DNA of 64,000 nucleotides from assembly GCA_021018815.1 (NCBI GenBank), contig JAITYX010000011.1:2556501-2620500 (forward strand), in the 5' to 3' direction. Below, piece by piece: positions 30,843-42,168 of this stretch. How positions within the stretch are numbered: position 1 is the first letter of the stretch; the number at the start of each line of letters is the position of its first letter. The DNA comes from Talinum fruticosum (lineage: Eukaryota; Streptophyta; Magnoliopsida; Caryophyllales; Talinaceae). The notes below the pieces were generated by a model. It was not told where the DNA came from and searched no databases. It worked only from the letters and a program-made list of their open reading frames with translations. A program made the position numbers and the translations under genes.

Positions 30843-33808
30843 TGGTTACATATAGTTTTTTGATGAAAATAAAATTTCATTCCCGTAAGCTCATGGTAAA
30901 CGCTAATAATATAGCCGTACAATGTTTTGAGAGAGAAAAGGACCAATAAAAAATAGCACCAGGATAATCAAAGAGAGATTTGGGATGCGAGCGACCCACC
31001 TTCTAGGAAGGGTTGCCGTTCACATTCTCAAATTTTACCGAGAAGAACCTCCTAATGCAAACCGAATATTCTTACCGGCTATTGTCTCCATCCATGATCT
31101 ATCAGCTGTTGGACATTTTTTTCCAAGGTTGTGTTTAAATCTCACTTGAACCTCCCGGATGATCCTTTGAACTATCACCGGGATGGTCTATTCCTGTCTC
31201 CATAAGTTCCGCCACACCTTTCCGCCCGGATATGGTAGCAACAAGCAAGCAACTATGGCATAGATGGCTTGTTTCCGATTAGGGACCCCTTGTACTCGAA
31301 TTACTTTGTTAATCCAGTTTTCCATGGGAAGATTGATCTCGGTCCACTTGCATACTTCTTTTATCACCTCATTACTGAAGTGACACTCGAAAAAATAGGT
31401 GTGTGGATGTTTCAGCTACAGAGCCACATAATATGCACTTAGGATCGGCATGGATACCCAATTGTATCATTCTCTCTTTTGTCAATAGCCTATCTCGCAC
31501 TAGTAACCACATGTTAAAACGAGTGCTTAGGAGCTGAAATGGGGGACCAAACAAGCCTCCAATATCTAAAAGTTGGTAGTTGTCCCAATAGCCAAGTATA
31601 TCCCGATTTTATGTTGTATATGTGTTGAGGTGTGCCCAACCATTTGTCGACATTGTAACCTCCTCTAAACCTGCCCTTGATATTATTGAGTCTTCTCCGG
31701 TACCAACTAGAGCTTATAGGTGCGAGTGTAGGCCCAAAAGTCTTGCCCTTTTAAATAGATTCCATTCACCCATTTAACCCAGAGTGTGTCGGCTTTAGAC
31801 ACAATGGCCCAAATCAATTTCCCTATTGTAGCAACATTCCAAGTAGCACAGACTTCTAATGTTTAGGCCCCCTCCCTCTTAGTTCTGCAAATTTTACTCC
31901 AAGCAACTAGGGAGATACCCGTCTTTTCCCCTTTTTTCCACAAAAATTGTCCGCATATCTTTTCAATCTCATTAAGAATGGCCTGTGGGAGCAAGAAGAT
32001 TGAGGACCAATAGGACATAATTAAAATGAGGAGGGTATTGATTACCTGCACCCTTGCAGCATAGGACAAATTCCTTGTACCGATAGTCCGTAATCCGGCC
32101 TTGATCTTCTCAACCAGTTTGTGACACTCAGTAACATTCCATTTTGAGGGAGTGAGAGGCATACCAAGGTATTTCATAGGAAATGTTCCTTCACAAAATC
32201 CAGTTCTTTGTCCGATAACTTCAGCATTGGCAGGTGAAATACCATTAAGGTAAACTTGAGATTTCGACTTGTTAGCACATAAGCCTGTAACATTAGAGAA
32301 GTGCTCAAAGCCATGCATAAGTAAGTCTACTGATCCGATATGTCCCTTGCAAAATAACATGAGATCATCTCGCAAAACACATACTAACAAGTCTTATCCT
32401 CTTGCATAAGGGATGAAATCGAAACCCTCTTGAGTAGCTTGAAACAAGTATGGATCTTGTCAAATACTCCATAACAATGGTGAATAACAATGGAGATAGG
32501 GGATCCCCTTGTCTAATACCCCTTGCACCTTGTATCTCACCAAAAATTTCTCCATTTAATGAAATCTTGTAGCTTGCTCGTTGATATGCATCTCATAATC
32601 CAATGGCTGAATTTTGGAGGAAATTTGAAGGCAGCCAGTAGAAGCTCAATTGCCTCCCATGAAACAAAGTCATAAGCCTTTTGCAGGTCTATCTTCAATA
32701 AGCATCTAGGGGATGCCTGTTTCCTCTGGTATAATTGAATGAGGTCTTGAGTAATCAGAATGTTCTCAATTATCTGTCTACCCGGCACAAAGGCCCCTTG
32801 ATTTTCATTAATCGGAGAAGGAAGCACTTGGTTAAGTCTTCCACATAGCATTTTTGCTATGCATTTGTAGATGATGTTACAGCATGCTATAGGTCTAAAC
32901 TCAGTCACTTTGAGGGGATTTGTAACCTTTGGTATCAAGGCAAGGACTCGTAGCATTCAATTGCTTAAGCATCATACCATTTTCAAAGAATTGCAGAATA
33001 GCAGTGGTGATGTCGTTACCTATAATATGCCAAGCATCTCTAAAAAACCACTACCATAACCATCAGGGCCCGGGCTTTTGTTAATGTCAATGGAAAAAAC
33101 CATAGCTTTGACATCCTTAGGAGTAAAAGGTTGGATGAGTCCGAATTGTTGCTCAACCGATAAGACTTGCCCTGTTGCTATGATCATCTGCTCAATAGTG
33201 TCTCGTAGGTGGCTTGGAGTTTCCTAAAAGACCCTCATAATATGATGCGAAAGCCAATTTGATGTCTTCGGTTTTAGTGCACTGATTATCATCTTTATCT
33301 CTAATCGCCAGGACATTATTCCCGTAAGCTTTCTGTTTGAGGCTTGCATAGAAGAATTTAGTGTTCCGATCCCCTTGAATTAGCCATTGAGTCTTACTCT
33401 TTTGATTCAAGAAAGCCACTTCGCAAGCATGCTTGCTGTTGAACTCCACATAAGCTAGTCTTTCCCTCTCTTGAAGATCAAGGTTGCAAGGATCAAGTTG
33501 CAGCTCATGCTGAAGTTTGTGTAACCTATTTCTTAACTCAACTACTTGAGCATCAATTTGAGCAAACTCCACTTTATTGATATGCCTGAAATCATGTTGT
33601 AAATTTCGTAGCTTTTGACAAATCGGAACATGCTACAACCCCGAATTTGTTGTTTCCAAGCATGATTGAACAGATGGCATCAAATTGCTGTGAGGAACTC
33701 CACATATTATAGTAGATGAATTTGCCCATTCTTCTAGTTGTTGTTTGTTCAAGCTGAATCCAGATAGGAGCATGATCTCGATACATATAGTTACCATTTC
33801 TTAATCTC
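30843..33808 (-). mobile_element. L1-type LINE, 5'-truncated and broken
   Basis: A minus-strand non-LTR retrotransposon. Order from the right: endonuclease end, linker, reverse transcriptase, zf-RVT. The 3' end, near 30852-30890 on the minus strand, reads ATGAAATTTTATTTTCATC then AAAAAA, a short poly-A. A shared aacaaatataaata (30829-30842; 33808-33821) may be the target duplication, although 13 bases separate it from the poly-A. The first ORF and most of the endonuclease are missing. It lies between satellite-bodied elements. Confidence 0.82.
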
Positions 33809-33813
33809 AACAA
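30940..33813 (-). pseudogene. LINE ORF2 remnant (EN end, RT, zf-RVT)
   Basis: 33813-33592 holds the endonuclease end with RDHAPIWI (canonical SDH-x-P). 33572-33192 is the linker, with VAFLNQKSKTQWLIQGDRNTKFF. 32956-32537 begins the reverse transcriptase: IPKVTNPLKVTEFRPIACC, NQGAFVPGRQIIENI, and KIDLQKAYDFVSW with the first catalytic Asp. 32390-31863 has the second catalytic block, VLRDDLMLFCKG, where F-A-D-D is expected; an extra G (GCGAGATGAT for GCAGATGAT) both alters the motif and shifts the frame. It continues FPMKYLGMPLTPSKW and ILNEIEKICGQFLWKKG. 31554-31372 carries the zf-RVT segment (FNMWLLVRDRLLTKERM, C-x2-C). At least five breaks make it inactive. Confidence 0.88.
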
Positions 33814-33845
33814 ATATAAATAAATTTAAAAATATCAAAAATTAT

Positions 33846-34225
33846 ATAAACATATTTTGGTTAGAATTGGGTTGGATTAGAATCGGGTCGGACCAATATC
33901 GGATTCAAATCGGTTTGGGTCCGAGTCATTTGTATTTAGATTGAATCGGTTCGAATATGAATCGGTTCGGATTTGATTCGATTCGGATCATTTTAGGTTC
34001 GTCTCTTAATTAGGTCAAATATATTTCGAGTCGGTTCGATTTCGGATCAAGTTATTTCGTCTCGGACCTGAATCGGGTACATTAGATTTAGGGTAGGTTT
34101 AATTTCAGGTTGGTATGGTTTCAAGTTTCGGGTCAAAATCAATTAAGTTGTTTCGGATGTCTATTCGAATTGAATTTCGGGTCATTCATTTGACCTATTC
34201 GGTTCGGGATAAGGGACTCGGGACA
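33846..34225. repeat. GGTTCGGGTC-type degenerate repeat, fragment
   Basis: A further array of ggtcggttcgaatcggg-like words directly right of the LINE. No terminal inverted repeat or duplication was found, so it is a fragment or an older copy of the satellite-bodied family. Confidence 0.6.
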
Positions 34226-34489
34226 AGGTGACCTTGTATCTCCCCTAATTTTGTATTACTTTAGCTGTGAAGGCTTGTGATCCTTACAACCAGATTCAGT
34301 ACCTCATTCCGGATCAAAATGCAAATTCTTTAGTTTTCACCTGTACTAGGACTAAGTTATTCACACCACAAAGTTGTCAATAAATTCAACTCCACAAAGT
34401 TGTAAATACTTTATTTAGTGATCATACCTTAAGATGTTAAAAGGTCATTATTTTGAATAATTTTGTGCTTCAATTCCACCCTCAAATAA

Positions 34490-35176
34490 AAATGTAATTA
34501 CATATTGTAACCAACAAATTTCGAGTCTAAAATAAATTAGATAAGAAATATGGAACAATTTGATTTGTATTAATTTTGAAAATTTCAGGTACAATCTCCG
34601 TATTTGTTATAAATGAACAAATTTAAATCCTTTGATTCGATCTCTAGAGTCGTATATGAAAGAGGGCCAATGTGGCTTGAATCTCAATCAAATGGGTTCG
34701 ATTCGATCCTTGGTTGACAACTTGAAGGAGGGCTAAAATAGTTTGGATCTTGATCAAGAATGTGACTTGATCTCTAGAATAAACGACACAATTTGATGTA
34801 CTTGTTTATGTTAGAGAGAGTTTTGTGAGAGCCAAAATTTCCATCCTTTGGATAAAGGGGTTAGGGCCATATTTAAATTTATAGGGGAAACCCCTTCCCT
34901 TCTAGTAAAGTACGTGGTTTACTTGTCTTCTTGGGCCGTTGACGGACCCTTCAACTTAGACTGACGATTTGAGAGTTTAGTTAGTCGCCAACTTGGTAGT
35001 CTACTAGTCTCGAGACTTGCTAGTTCATTTGTCTTTGATATGAAAATTTATTGGGTCATCAACTTGTGAGTCTATCGGGCCGATTAAATTAAATTAATTA
35101 ATCAGGCTAACCCAAATGAAATTAATTTAATTACTTTAGAACGTGACATATATTTATTTATTTTTTAATGCCTACA
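34490..35176 (-). repeat. Probable 3' LTR of gypsy element H
   Basis: On the minus strand a purine-rich CTCGAGGGGGCAATT is followed by TGTAGGCATT (starting at 35176), as expected for a polypurine tract and LTR start. The left boundary is uncertain: tgtaacc at 34506 or tgtaatt at 34492. A TATA-like stretch (tttaaatttatag) lies at about 34872-34885. No second LTR was found in the window. Confidence 0.5.
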
Positions 35177-35192
35177 AATTGCCCCCTCGAGA
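35177..35192 (-). other. Polypurine tract of element H
   Basis: TCTCGAGGGGGCAATT on the minus strand, adjacent to TGTAGGCATT. It fits the plus-strand primer of Ty3/gypsy elements. Confidence 0.55.
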
Positions 35193-36044
35193 CTAGGTCA
35201 TGTACACAACTTAGCTGTTTAAACATGAGCGACGTTTCGACATTTTTTGTACTTGTTGTGTTGGCAAGTTTTCGATCTCTTAACTTGTTGTCCAAACGAC
35301 TCTTTAACTTGTTGCGTCATTAACGTAATTTGTCGTGTCCTCAACTTGATACTTAACGAGTAAATTATGTCGATGTCTAAAATTCATCACTTATTATTAT
35401 ACGGGGATTGCCTTGAACATGCCATCTTAACTCATGACAAATTTAAAGAGTTTATATCTTATAAGATCAAAATTTCACTTCAAATTGACAAACATCTCCC
35501 AACTTAGGAAAGTTCCATATCTTAGGCACTGGATGCACAAACCAATTTTGGTGCTCCAACATTTTCTTAGCAACTTAGCACATTGTACGTAAGTCATCCA
35601 TAGTCAGCCGCTTCGCAATCAATTTGTCTCGCCTCCCATTGTTTTTTTTAAAAAATTTTATTTTATGTGTAAAGACTTGCCACCCTTTTTTTTGCCTTTA
35701 TTTTTCTTGAAAACTTGGCACAACACTTCGACATATGTTTGTAATTGGATATGCATGAACTTCACGTTGTCCAATTAACTCATGAATAACTAATTCATCT
35801 TCTAATTTGACTTCTCGTCTTTTTGTTATCTTAGGTAAGAGGTTGTAGGTCAAATTCGAACATTCAAACACTTTTAGATTTTTTCGTGGTGCATATTAGA
35901 CATAAAACCTTATCACTTCCATCTATCTTGCCGAAGTGACTCCCTTTTTCTTTTGATACACCGGTGAGCTTTGAAATTTGACAAGGCTATATTGAAATTT
36001 CCGCCATCTTTTTGTTTGTCCTGTATGCATGTTGATGTGTAAGT
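35193..36044 (-). other. Non-coding 3' region of element H
   Basis: AT-rich sequence between the purine tract and the 80-bp repeat array. No conserved protein was recognised. It is assigned to element H only because it lies between its pol fragment and its probable LTR. Confidence 0.35.
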
Positions 36045-36610
36045 TACTTAAAGGCCACTACAATAAGGTTGATCCTAGACCGTTCGAGGTTTTTAGTGGT
36101 CCCCATATGCACTAAGTGATTGGAAGATTTGAACAGACACTGCGCCGAGGTTAATCCTATACTTTTTGAGGCTCCTAATGATCCCACACACACTAAGTGA
36201 AAGGAAGATTTGAATACCACTGCGAAGAGGTTGGCCCTTGACCTTTTGAGGTTTCTAGTGACCCCACAAGGGCTAAGTGATAGGAAGATTTAAAGACCAT
36301 TACAACAAGGTTGGCCCTAGATCTTTTGTGGTTTCTAGTGACCCTACACACATTAAATGGTAGAAAGATTTGAAGACCATTGCGATGAGGTTGACCTTAG
36401 ACCTTTTTGAGGTTTCGGTGGCCCCACATGTGCTAAGTGGTAGGAATATTTGAAAACCACTACGACGAGGTTGACCCTATACCTTTCGAGGTTTTTAGTG
36501 ATCCTCTCACGTACTAAATGGTAGGAAGATTTGAAGGCCATTATGAGAAGGTTGACCCTAGACCTTTCAAGGTTTCTAGCAGTCCCCACACACACTAAGT
36601 GGTAGGAAAA
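36045..36610. repeat. 80-bp tandem repeat, about 7 copies
   Basis: The words aaggttgacc, ttttgaggtttctagtg, ccccacac and ctaagtggtaggaagatttga recur at intervals of about 80 bp; aggttg/aggtta starts lie near 36065, 36149, 36228, 36308, 36388, 36468 and 36549. The copies are 10-20 percent diverged by eye. The frame 36353-36595 is a translation of the array. Confidence 0.92.
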
Positions 36611-38246
36611 CCTTGATGATCACATACTTAGTATGCTTGAAAAGGTTAGTGAATATTGATGTTTCCCCTTATTATTTGCCCCCATTTTCTCTTTGCGAGT
36701 CATGCACGCTTTATGATATTGAATAGAGAATAAGACTCATGAACCTTGATTGCTTGCAAGCATGTGCTATACATAATTTGTTGTTTTCAATCCGACTTAT
36801 TTGTCACTAGCTTGATGACTAATAAATCTTGAGGATAACTTGAGAGCGTGAACCTTCTTTGACTTTAGAGTCTTTGAAAATGGCTTGAATGTCCGCAACT
36901 ATTAAGTGACTAGAAGTCTATAAATTTAGGATTCGTGAGTCAAAACATGACCGAGAGAATCTCCGTTCCTTGGATTGTGTTAATGTCATTAGACTAGTCC
37001 ACGTAGATTCTTTTAATTTTGCTTTCAATGTAAGTCGGTAAACTATTGAATTCAAAAAATCACCCTTTTTCCGTGTGTTGTTTGGAGCATTTCACGGATG
37101 AAGTCTAAGTTACGATCGCTTCTTTTGATTGAGAAGAAAAAAAATGTATTGGTCATCGAAAGCGACATCTTCTTTCTTTTATTGCTTTGCCACCTTCTGC
37201 GGTATAGTAGAGGTGACTTGAAAGTTAGATGACTTGAGAGGTTGTAACTTTGACGACTTATGAATCTAGAAACGTTAATTCGCTGAATGTCAATAAATTT
37301 TGATGATTTGAGAGTTTGTAATTTTTCAGTAACTTGAGAGCCCGCAAGTTTGATGACTCAAAAGTCTCAAATGTGAACAACCCTAGAGTCTTTAGAGGTG
37401 ATTTGGACGTCCGCACACCAATGAATCAGTAGTCTTATGTTCTTGAGACTTGTAAGTCTTAAGGAAACTTGAGATTTGATGAGTTTAATGACTTTGTGGT
37501 CTACAACTCAGATGACATGATAATCTTTTATCGTGACTAACTATAATCATTTGGACATTCGTTATTTTACTCGACTTGAGAAATTGTGTTGAGTGACTTG
37601 TTAGTCTACAAGATTGGTGACTTGTGCCACTTGTAAGTCCGTAGAGGTAGGGACTTGAAAATCTGGTACATTGGTTGACTTTGTGTCTTGAAAGTTCGTT
37701 GGGTTGACGACTTAGAAGTCTTTAGAAGTGACTTAAGAGTCGATCCATTTAATGACTTGGTATCTTAAATTTGACATGAAAGTGTCTAAGTTTGTTGACT
37801 TAGAAATTTATTACCTTAATGACTTAGAAGTCTTTAGGTGGTGACTTGGAAGCCTGCAGTGTTGGGAACTTTAATTTAAATAGAAGGCTTTACAATAATT
37901 CAATCAACGAGTCATTTGTCCCATTAGGTGCCAATTTCCATGGTTTTCCTTGTTAGTATGATAACTGTCATAACAAACTTAGTTAGATTCTTCGGAATCT
38001 TCTTTATCTAATGTAAATTGTTTTTTACTTGTTTCTTGTTCACCCATTTTTCTGTTGTTGAACATTTGACGTTTTGTTCTTGTTTTCCTTGTATTTTGTT
38101 TGACTTTACTTGACAAATTTGTGACTCGTACTTAGAAATGTAGTTCACCAAGCTACATACGTACTCATAAGAACTTGTAATTTCTCCATGAGAACAAGTC
38201 ATGACGTAGTTCAATAGAAAAATTTTTATTTATCTCGTATCATTTC
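36611..38246. repeat. Degenerate gacttgagagtc-type repeat region
   Basis: From about 36830 to 37860 short phrases such as gacttgagagt, cttagaagtcttta and gtgacttgg recur irregularly every 20-40 bp, without a fixed period. They look like the remains of an old short tandem array. No protein or RNA gene was recognised in the whole stretch. Confidence 0.5.
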
Positions 38247-38470
38247 ACCGTTCACACTTTACGTTCTTGCGGGCTAGGAGTAGTACAAAGATTTTTTTTT
38301 TTGGTTTAGCCGTCACAGTTTATACTTTTGCGGGCCAGGAGTTGTACAAAGATGATTTTTTTACCATTCACAGTTCATACTCTTGCGGGCCATGAGTAGT
38401 ATAAAGATTTTTTTTTCCGCCGTTCACAATTTATACTCTTGCGAGCCAGGAGTAATACAAAGATGGAATT
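38247..38470. repeat. About 63-bp tandem repeat, 4 copies
   Basis: The block cgttcacagtttatactcttgcgggccaggagtagtacaaagat (abbreviated consensus: ttcaca, ttgcgggc, caggagt, acaaagat) recurs four times, each followed by a T-rich spacer of variable length. Confidence 0.9.
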
Positions 38471-38539
38471 TTTATCAACGAGTAGTTTAGGCTCTTAGTT
38501 AGGAGCTTACAAACTTTTTTTTAGAAGCGAAGTAGTGTG

Positions 38540-39188
38540 TCAAGAACTTGCTATTCATTGGTCCCACACGAAGTCCTTTTATGTCGACTATATTCTAGAC
38601 ATTATATTAGTAAACCTCACGAACAGTGTAAGGGTTGTCCTATTTTGAGGCGAATTTATTTCATATGCTATGAGTTATGATGATTGGTCTCCGGAGACTT
38701 AGTAAGTTCTATTTCATAATCTAAGTTGACATCTTGCCGAACCTTGACATGGTTTTAGGAGACATACTCATCTTGATTGACTTCTCCGATTAAACTTGGA
38801 TTGGTTTGATGGCGCTTCATAGGAGAATGGATGAAACTTTGGACTTCATTTATTTCACCAAGATGACAAAACACAAAGCGCTTCTCTTGTGACAACATTA
38901 AATTTGACGATTCTTCACTTGTCTTTATCCTAGCAAAGACCGAAGACTTAGGTTGTGCGCTTGCTTTTAATCTCCGAAAGACAAATGACTTAAGAGCCTT
39001 CTCTTTTCTCATTCTACTCGAATACCAACGGCCGCTTCGTGTTGTTGATGGTTGGAACCTGTGAAACATAGAAGATTTTAGTTTAACCTTGGCATTTTCA
39101 TCATTTCTCTCGATGGTCTCTTGTTGTTGTACTATAGAGAGTATGGTTGTCGATCTCGAGGAGCTACGTCTCAAACAAGTCTAAAGTT
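38540..39188 (-). pseudogene. Ty3/gypsy pol linker fragment, element H part 2
   Basis: The 38755-39174 frame has repeated serine-valine-phenylalanine phrases: SSMFHRF, SFVFRRL and SSVFARI, each followed by a basic or polar stretch. This S-V-F-x-R-L pattern is typical of the region between protease and reverse transcriptase in Tat-type plant gypsy polyproteins. The trace continues weakly to about 38580 (IRLKIGQPLHCS). No reverse transcriptase follows. Family assignment is from memory. Confidence 0.6.
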
Positions 39189-40440
39189 AATGTCCTTTTG
39201 AACTAAGCAAGGAAACAGTTCAAATTATTTGGTAATGTAAACACTTAAAGAATAAAGTAAAATCATATAAAGAAAACCTTCGGCGAGGATTTACCAAGCT
39301 AACCTACCAACAATCTTAATTACATGCTTCTACACTATTCACAACTCGAGATGAATTAGGGAATCGATGCAGTTCAAACCACCTAAGCCTTCTCTCGAAG
39401 CTCATTAAGCTAACTCAATTGAATTAATTATTGTTCTCACACAATCAAAACCAAAGAATTACATGATTATCGATTCTTCCCTTAATAGCAACCTAAATTA
39501 TTCTTATATCTAAGTTATAATCATCCAATAAGTTGAAGTAGAACTAAGCCTCTTCTCTCGAAGTCTACTCGGTTCCCAAAAACAATAAAGGTAGGATTCT
39601 CTCGAACCTCACACCAATTCAACAAGTATCAACAAGTCGGAAATTCATCAAACAATTGCAAATTAGCATGAAAGCATAAATTACGATTAAACTAGCATAT
39701 TAGTGGCAAATCCCCAACCTAAGTTGGAAATTCAGCCACACATATTCATGGCATTTGACAGCAGATTAAGGAATGAACACTAAAAAGAATGCAAGATAAA
39801 AGTAGAGAGAAAAATAATAATACCGTAAACTTGAACTAAATTGGGATTAGTTGAAAATAACTCCAAACTTTGATCTCTTAACAATGGAAATAAGTGCTTA
39901 CAAGTAGAGAGAAACTAGCCTAAAAACGCAGCCTAAAAGTCTTATTAAGAAAATAACAGTTTCGGGATAAAAGAAGCGAGAAAAACTAAAACCGCCGATT
40001 GGCACCGGCGATGCTTGAAACGTGCTTAACCCGTGCAAGCTCACGACTTCTTCAATTAAATTTCGAATTCCGAGCATGGCATGTGCTGACTTTGGCATTG
40101 CTCGTGCTGACCTCTTGGGCTTCGAAGCACAGCTCGTGCTAGGTCTTCTTTTCCTTCTTTCCTTCAGACACGACCAGGTGATACGACTCGTGTTGACTTG
40201 GCTTGATCTCTTCCTTCGCTATCCGACCTTCTATGGCCTCCCACTCTTTTCTTTAGCACTTTGAAAGATGTATTCTTCATCATAAAAGGCGGGATTACCT
40301 TAAAACGTAGAAATTCGCACACTTTAATTGTAAATGAAGAAAGTAAGTGAAATCAAATAAATATTTAGGTGAGAAGGCCTTTGAAGTGTCGAAGTTAGCC
40401 AATAAGAGAACGGAAAAGAATGTAAAATTTCGGTTTATCA
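39189..40440 (-). mobile_element. LTR-like insert in element H, borders approximate
   Basis: This stretch separates two parts of the same gypsy polyprotein, so it is probably an insertion. Its style matches the Athila-type LTR at 40975-42168: tgtc start, caccctaatt-poor body with aacctaccaac/aattaattatt words, then a region near 40020-40200 with cgtgctgac/cgtgctagg words and a gaccttc...ctttag ending. No clean target duplication was found. It is best read as a diverged solo LTR. Confidence 0.4.
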
Positions 40441-40449
40441 TCTCTTCAA

Positions 40450-40974
40450 TCTGCAATGTACTAACCCAATGACTGTTTATCCTTGCGTTATCCCGAGATT
40501 CGAATAGCTTGTGGTAGTACATGACCAAGTCCAACCTTAGGAGTCATCATATCACCTACTTGCTCATGGATCTTCTTTTGTGTTTCATTGATGCCATAAG
40601 GCTTAGCTTCAACAACATGTCCTAAAGAAGTTGGTTTGCTAAAGTCATAACCTGATCTGTTTCAATAACTTATATGCATTTAGATCAAATCCATCATGAG
40701 TGCGCACCTTTGGCAAGTTAGTCTTATTTTGTAGTGAACTCTTGAAAGAAGCTATGAAACCGAGAAAGAAGGGCTTTAGTCACTCTAGGTTGATTTGCCT
40801 TATGAACTAAGAGTTCACCATTTCTTTTAGGAACATTCCAACTGACTTCCTTGCACCTATGCACAGATGTAGTTGTCCCTTTATGCATCATGTACTCACT
40901 AAATAGTGATTTGCCATTTTTGACGAGCCATAGGGATATACCTAATGTTCGTCGTATCTCAAGAGTTTAGAAAA
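40450..40974 (-). pseudogene. Ty3/gypsy pol linker fragment, element H part 1
   Basis: In broken minus-strand frames one reads VHRCKEVSWNVPKRNGEL, then KPYGINETQKKIHEQVG, then TPKVGLGHVLPQAIRIS. These correspond in order to the post-protease linker of Tat/Ogre-type gypsy polyproteins (a G-L-N/T-x-T-Q-K-K-I phrase and a P-K-x-G-L-G-Y-x-x-P phrase). Its right end is cut at the left edge of Athila-like element E. Confidence 0.6.
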
Positions 40975-42168
40975 TGTCGTCCTTAGGGGATTGAATGTAA
41001 TTACCAATAATATTTTGATTGAATAAGGTTCAAAAATAAATTAGCAAACAATTAACACTAAAACTAACAATCATACTATACTAAAACTATCTAAGGGTGA
41101 TCAAAGTCCGCATAGCTCACAACAACCAAACTTCTTCCTCAAGATATCACCCATTTCACAATTACTCAAAAGCTAATAACAATCCTAGATATCCACAACT
41201 AAAAAGTAAATAACAACAATCCTAAATAGCCACAACTAAGCAAAATGTAAAAAAAAAAGAAAGAGATTAGGGAAAAGTTACCCATTCAAAACACTTCCAA
41301 TATCACTTCTATTTTCAATCTCAAGCAAATTTCTCCATTCAAATGTACTCATTTTGTGGGTGTAATATTAAAAAACTAAAGAGAAAGTGGAAGAGCGAGA
41401 AATCGATGACACTAATGCAACCAAAGTGGTGTTTTAGATTGCAAAAGTAAGGAAAAACCTCCAACTTGATCAAACGTGAGTCTTTACTCATTTTTCCCTC
41501 TCTTAACTAAAAGGGGGATTTGGATTGGATTTTTGCAAGAATCAAAATAGAGCATCAACCAAAATGCTTGAAATTAATACCAAACTAAATAAAATTAGCA
41601 AAGGAATCAAATGGAAATAGAAAAACTTAAACTTGCATTAATTCAAGCTCAAAATAGTAAGAGAGTTTAGAGAGAAAAACTGCTAAAAACCCCTAAAAGA
41701 ATCCTAAAGTTGACGAACTCCCTTTTCTGGGGTCGAAACAGACATATTTATACAACCCAAAATCTAACTTGGCATGATCGTGCCACTTGGCACAGTCGTG
41801 ACCGTGCCAACACTCTATCACAAAATAAAAGGAAACTCTACTTTGGCACGGTCGTGCCACAATCTAGCACGGTCGCGCCACAATTTAGCACCGGTCGTGC
41901 CAGGTGGCACTGGTCATGACGAGATAATGGCGCTGAAATGCCATGTTCTACTAGGCTTCTTTCTTCGTTGTTTGACCTTCGCTTTCTCGGGCCCGACCCT
42001 CGAACCTTCATTTGGCTCCTCAAATCTTTGATAGCTTCGAGTGCCTTGCTTTTTAACCTCTTAACTAACAAAGCATAAAAGCACATATAAGAAGTCTAAA
42101 TTAGTCAAAATAGTGAATTAAAACCCAGTGTTAGGAGTACCAATATTGCTTCAGTACAAGCCCGAACA
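40975..42168 (-). repeat. 3' LTR of Athila-like element E
   Basis: 1194 bp from TGTCGTCC to CCCGAACA. On the minus strand it starts TGTTCGGGCTTG right after the tract AAGTGTGGGGGTATT. A minus-strand TATAAATA lies at 41745-41752. The region 41765-41930 is packed with ggcacggtcgtgcca-like inverted words. The outer flank is gaaaa (40970-40974); the matching duplication cannot be checked because the 5' end of E is lost. Confidence 0.75.
41745..41752 (-). promoter_or_regulatory. TATA-like box in Athila-type LTR
   Basis: TATAAATA on the minus strand, followed downstream (leftwards) by an A/T-poor leader; it is placed mid-LTR as for a U3 promoter. Confidence 0.45.

Noticed and set aside
30829..33821. 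aacaaatataaata as a certain LINE target duplication
   Set aside because: It is 14 bp and matches perfectly, but in AT-rich sequence and 13 bp away from the short poly-A; kept only as possible.
38008..38214. 68-codon minus-strand frame between the tandem arrays
   Set aside because: No recognised motif; AT-rich background and short length make chance likely.
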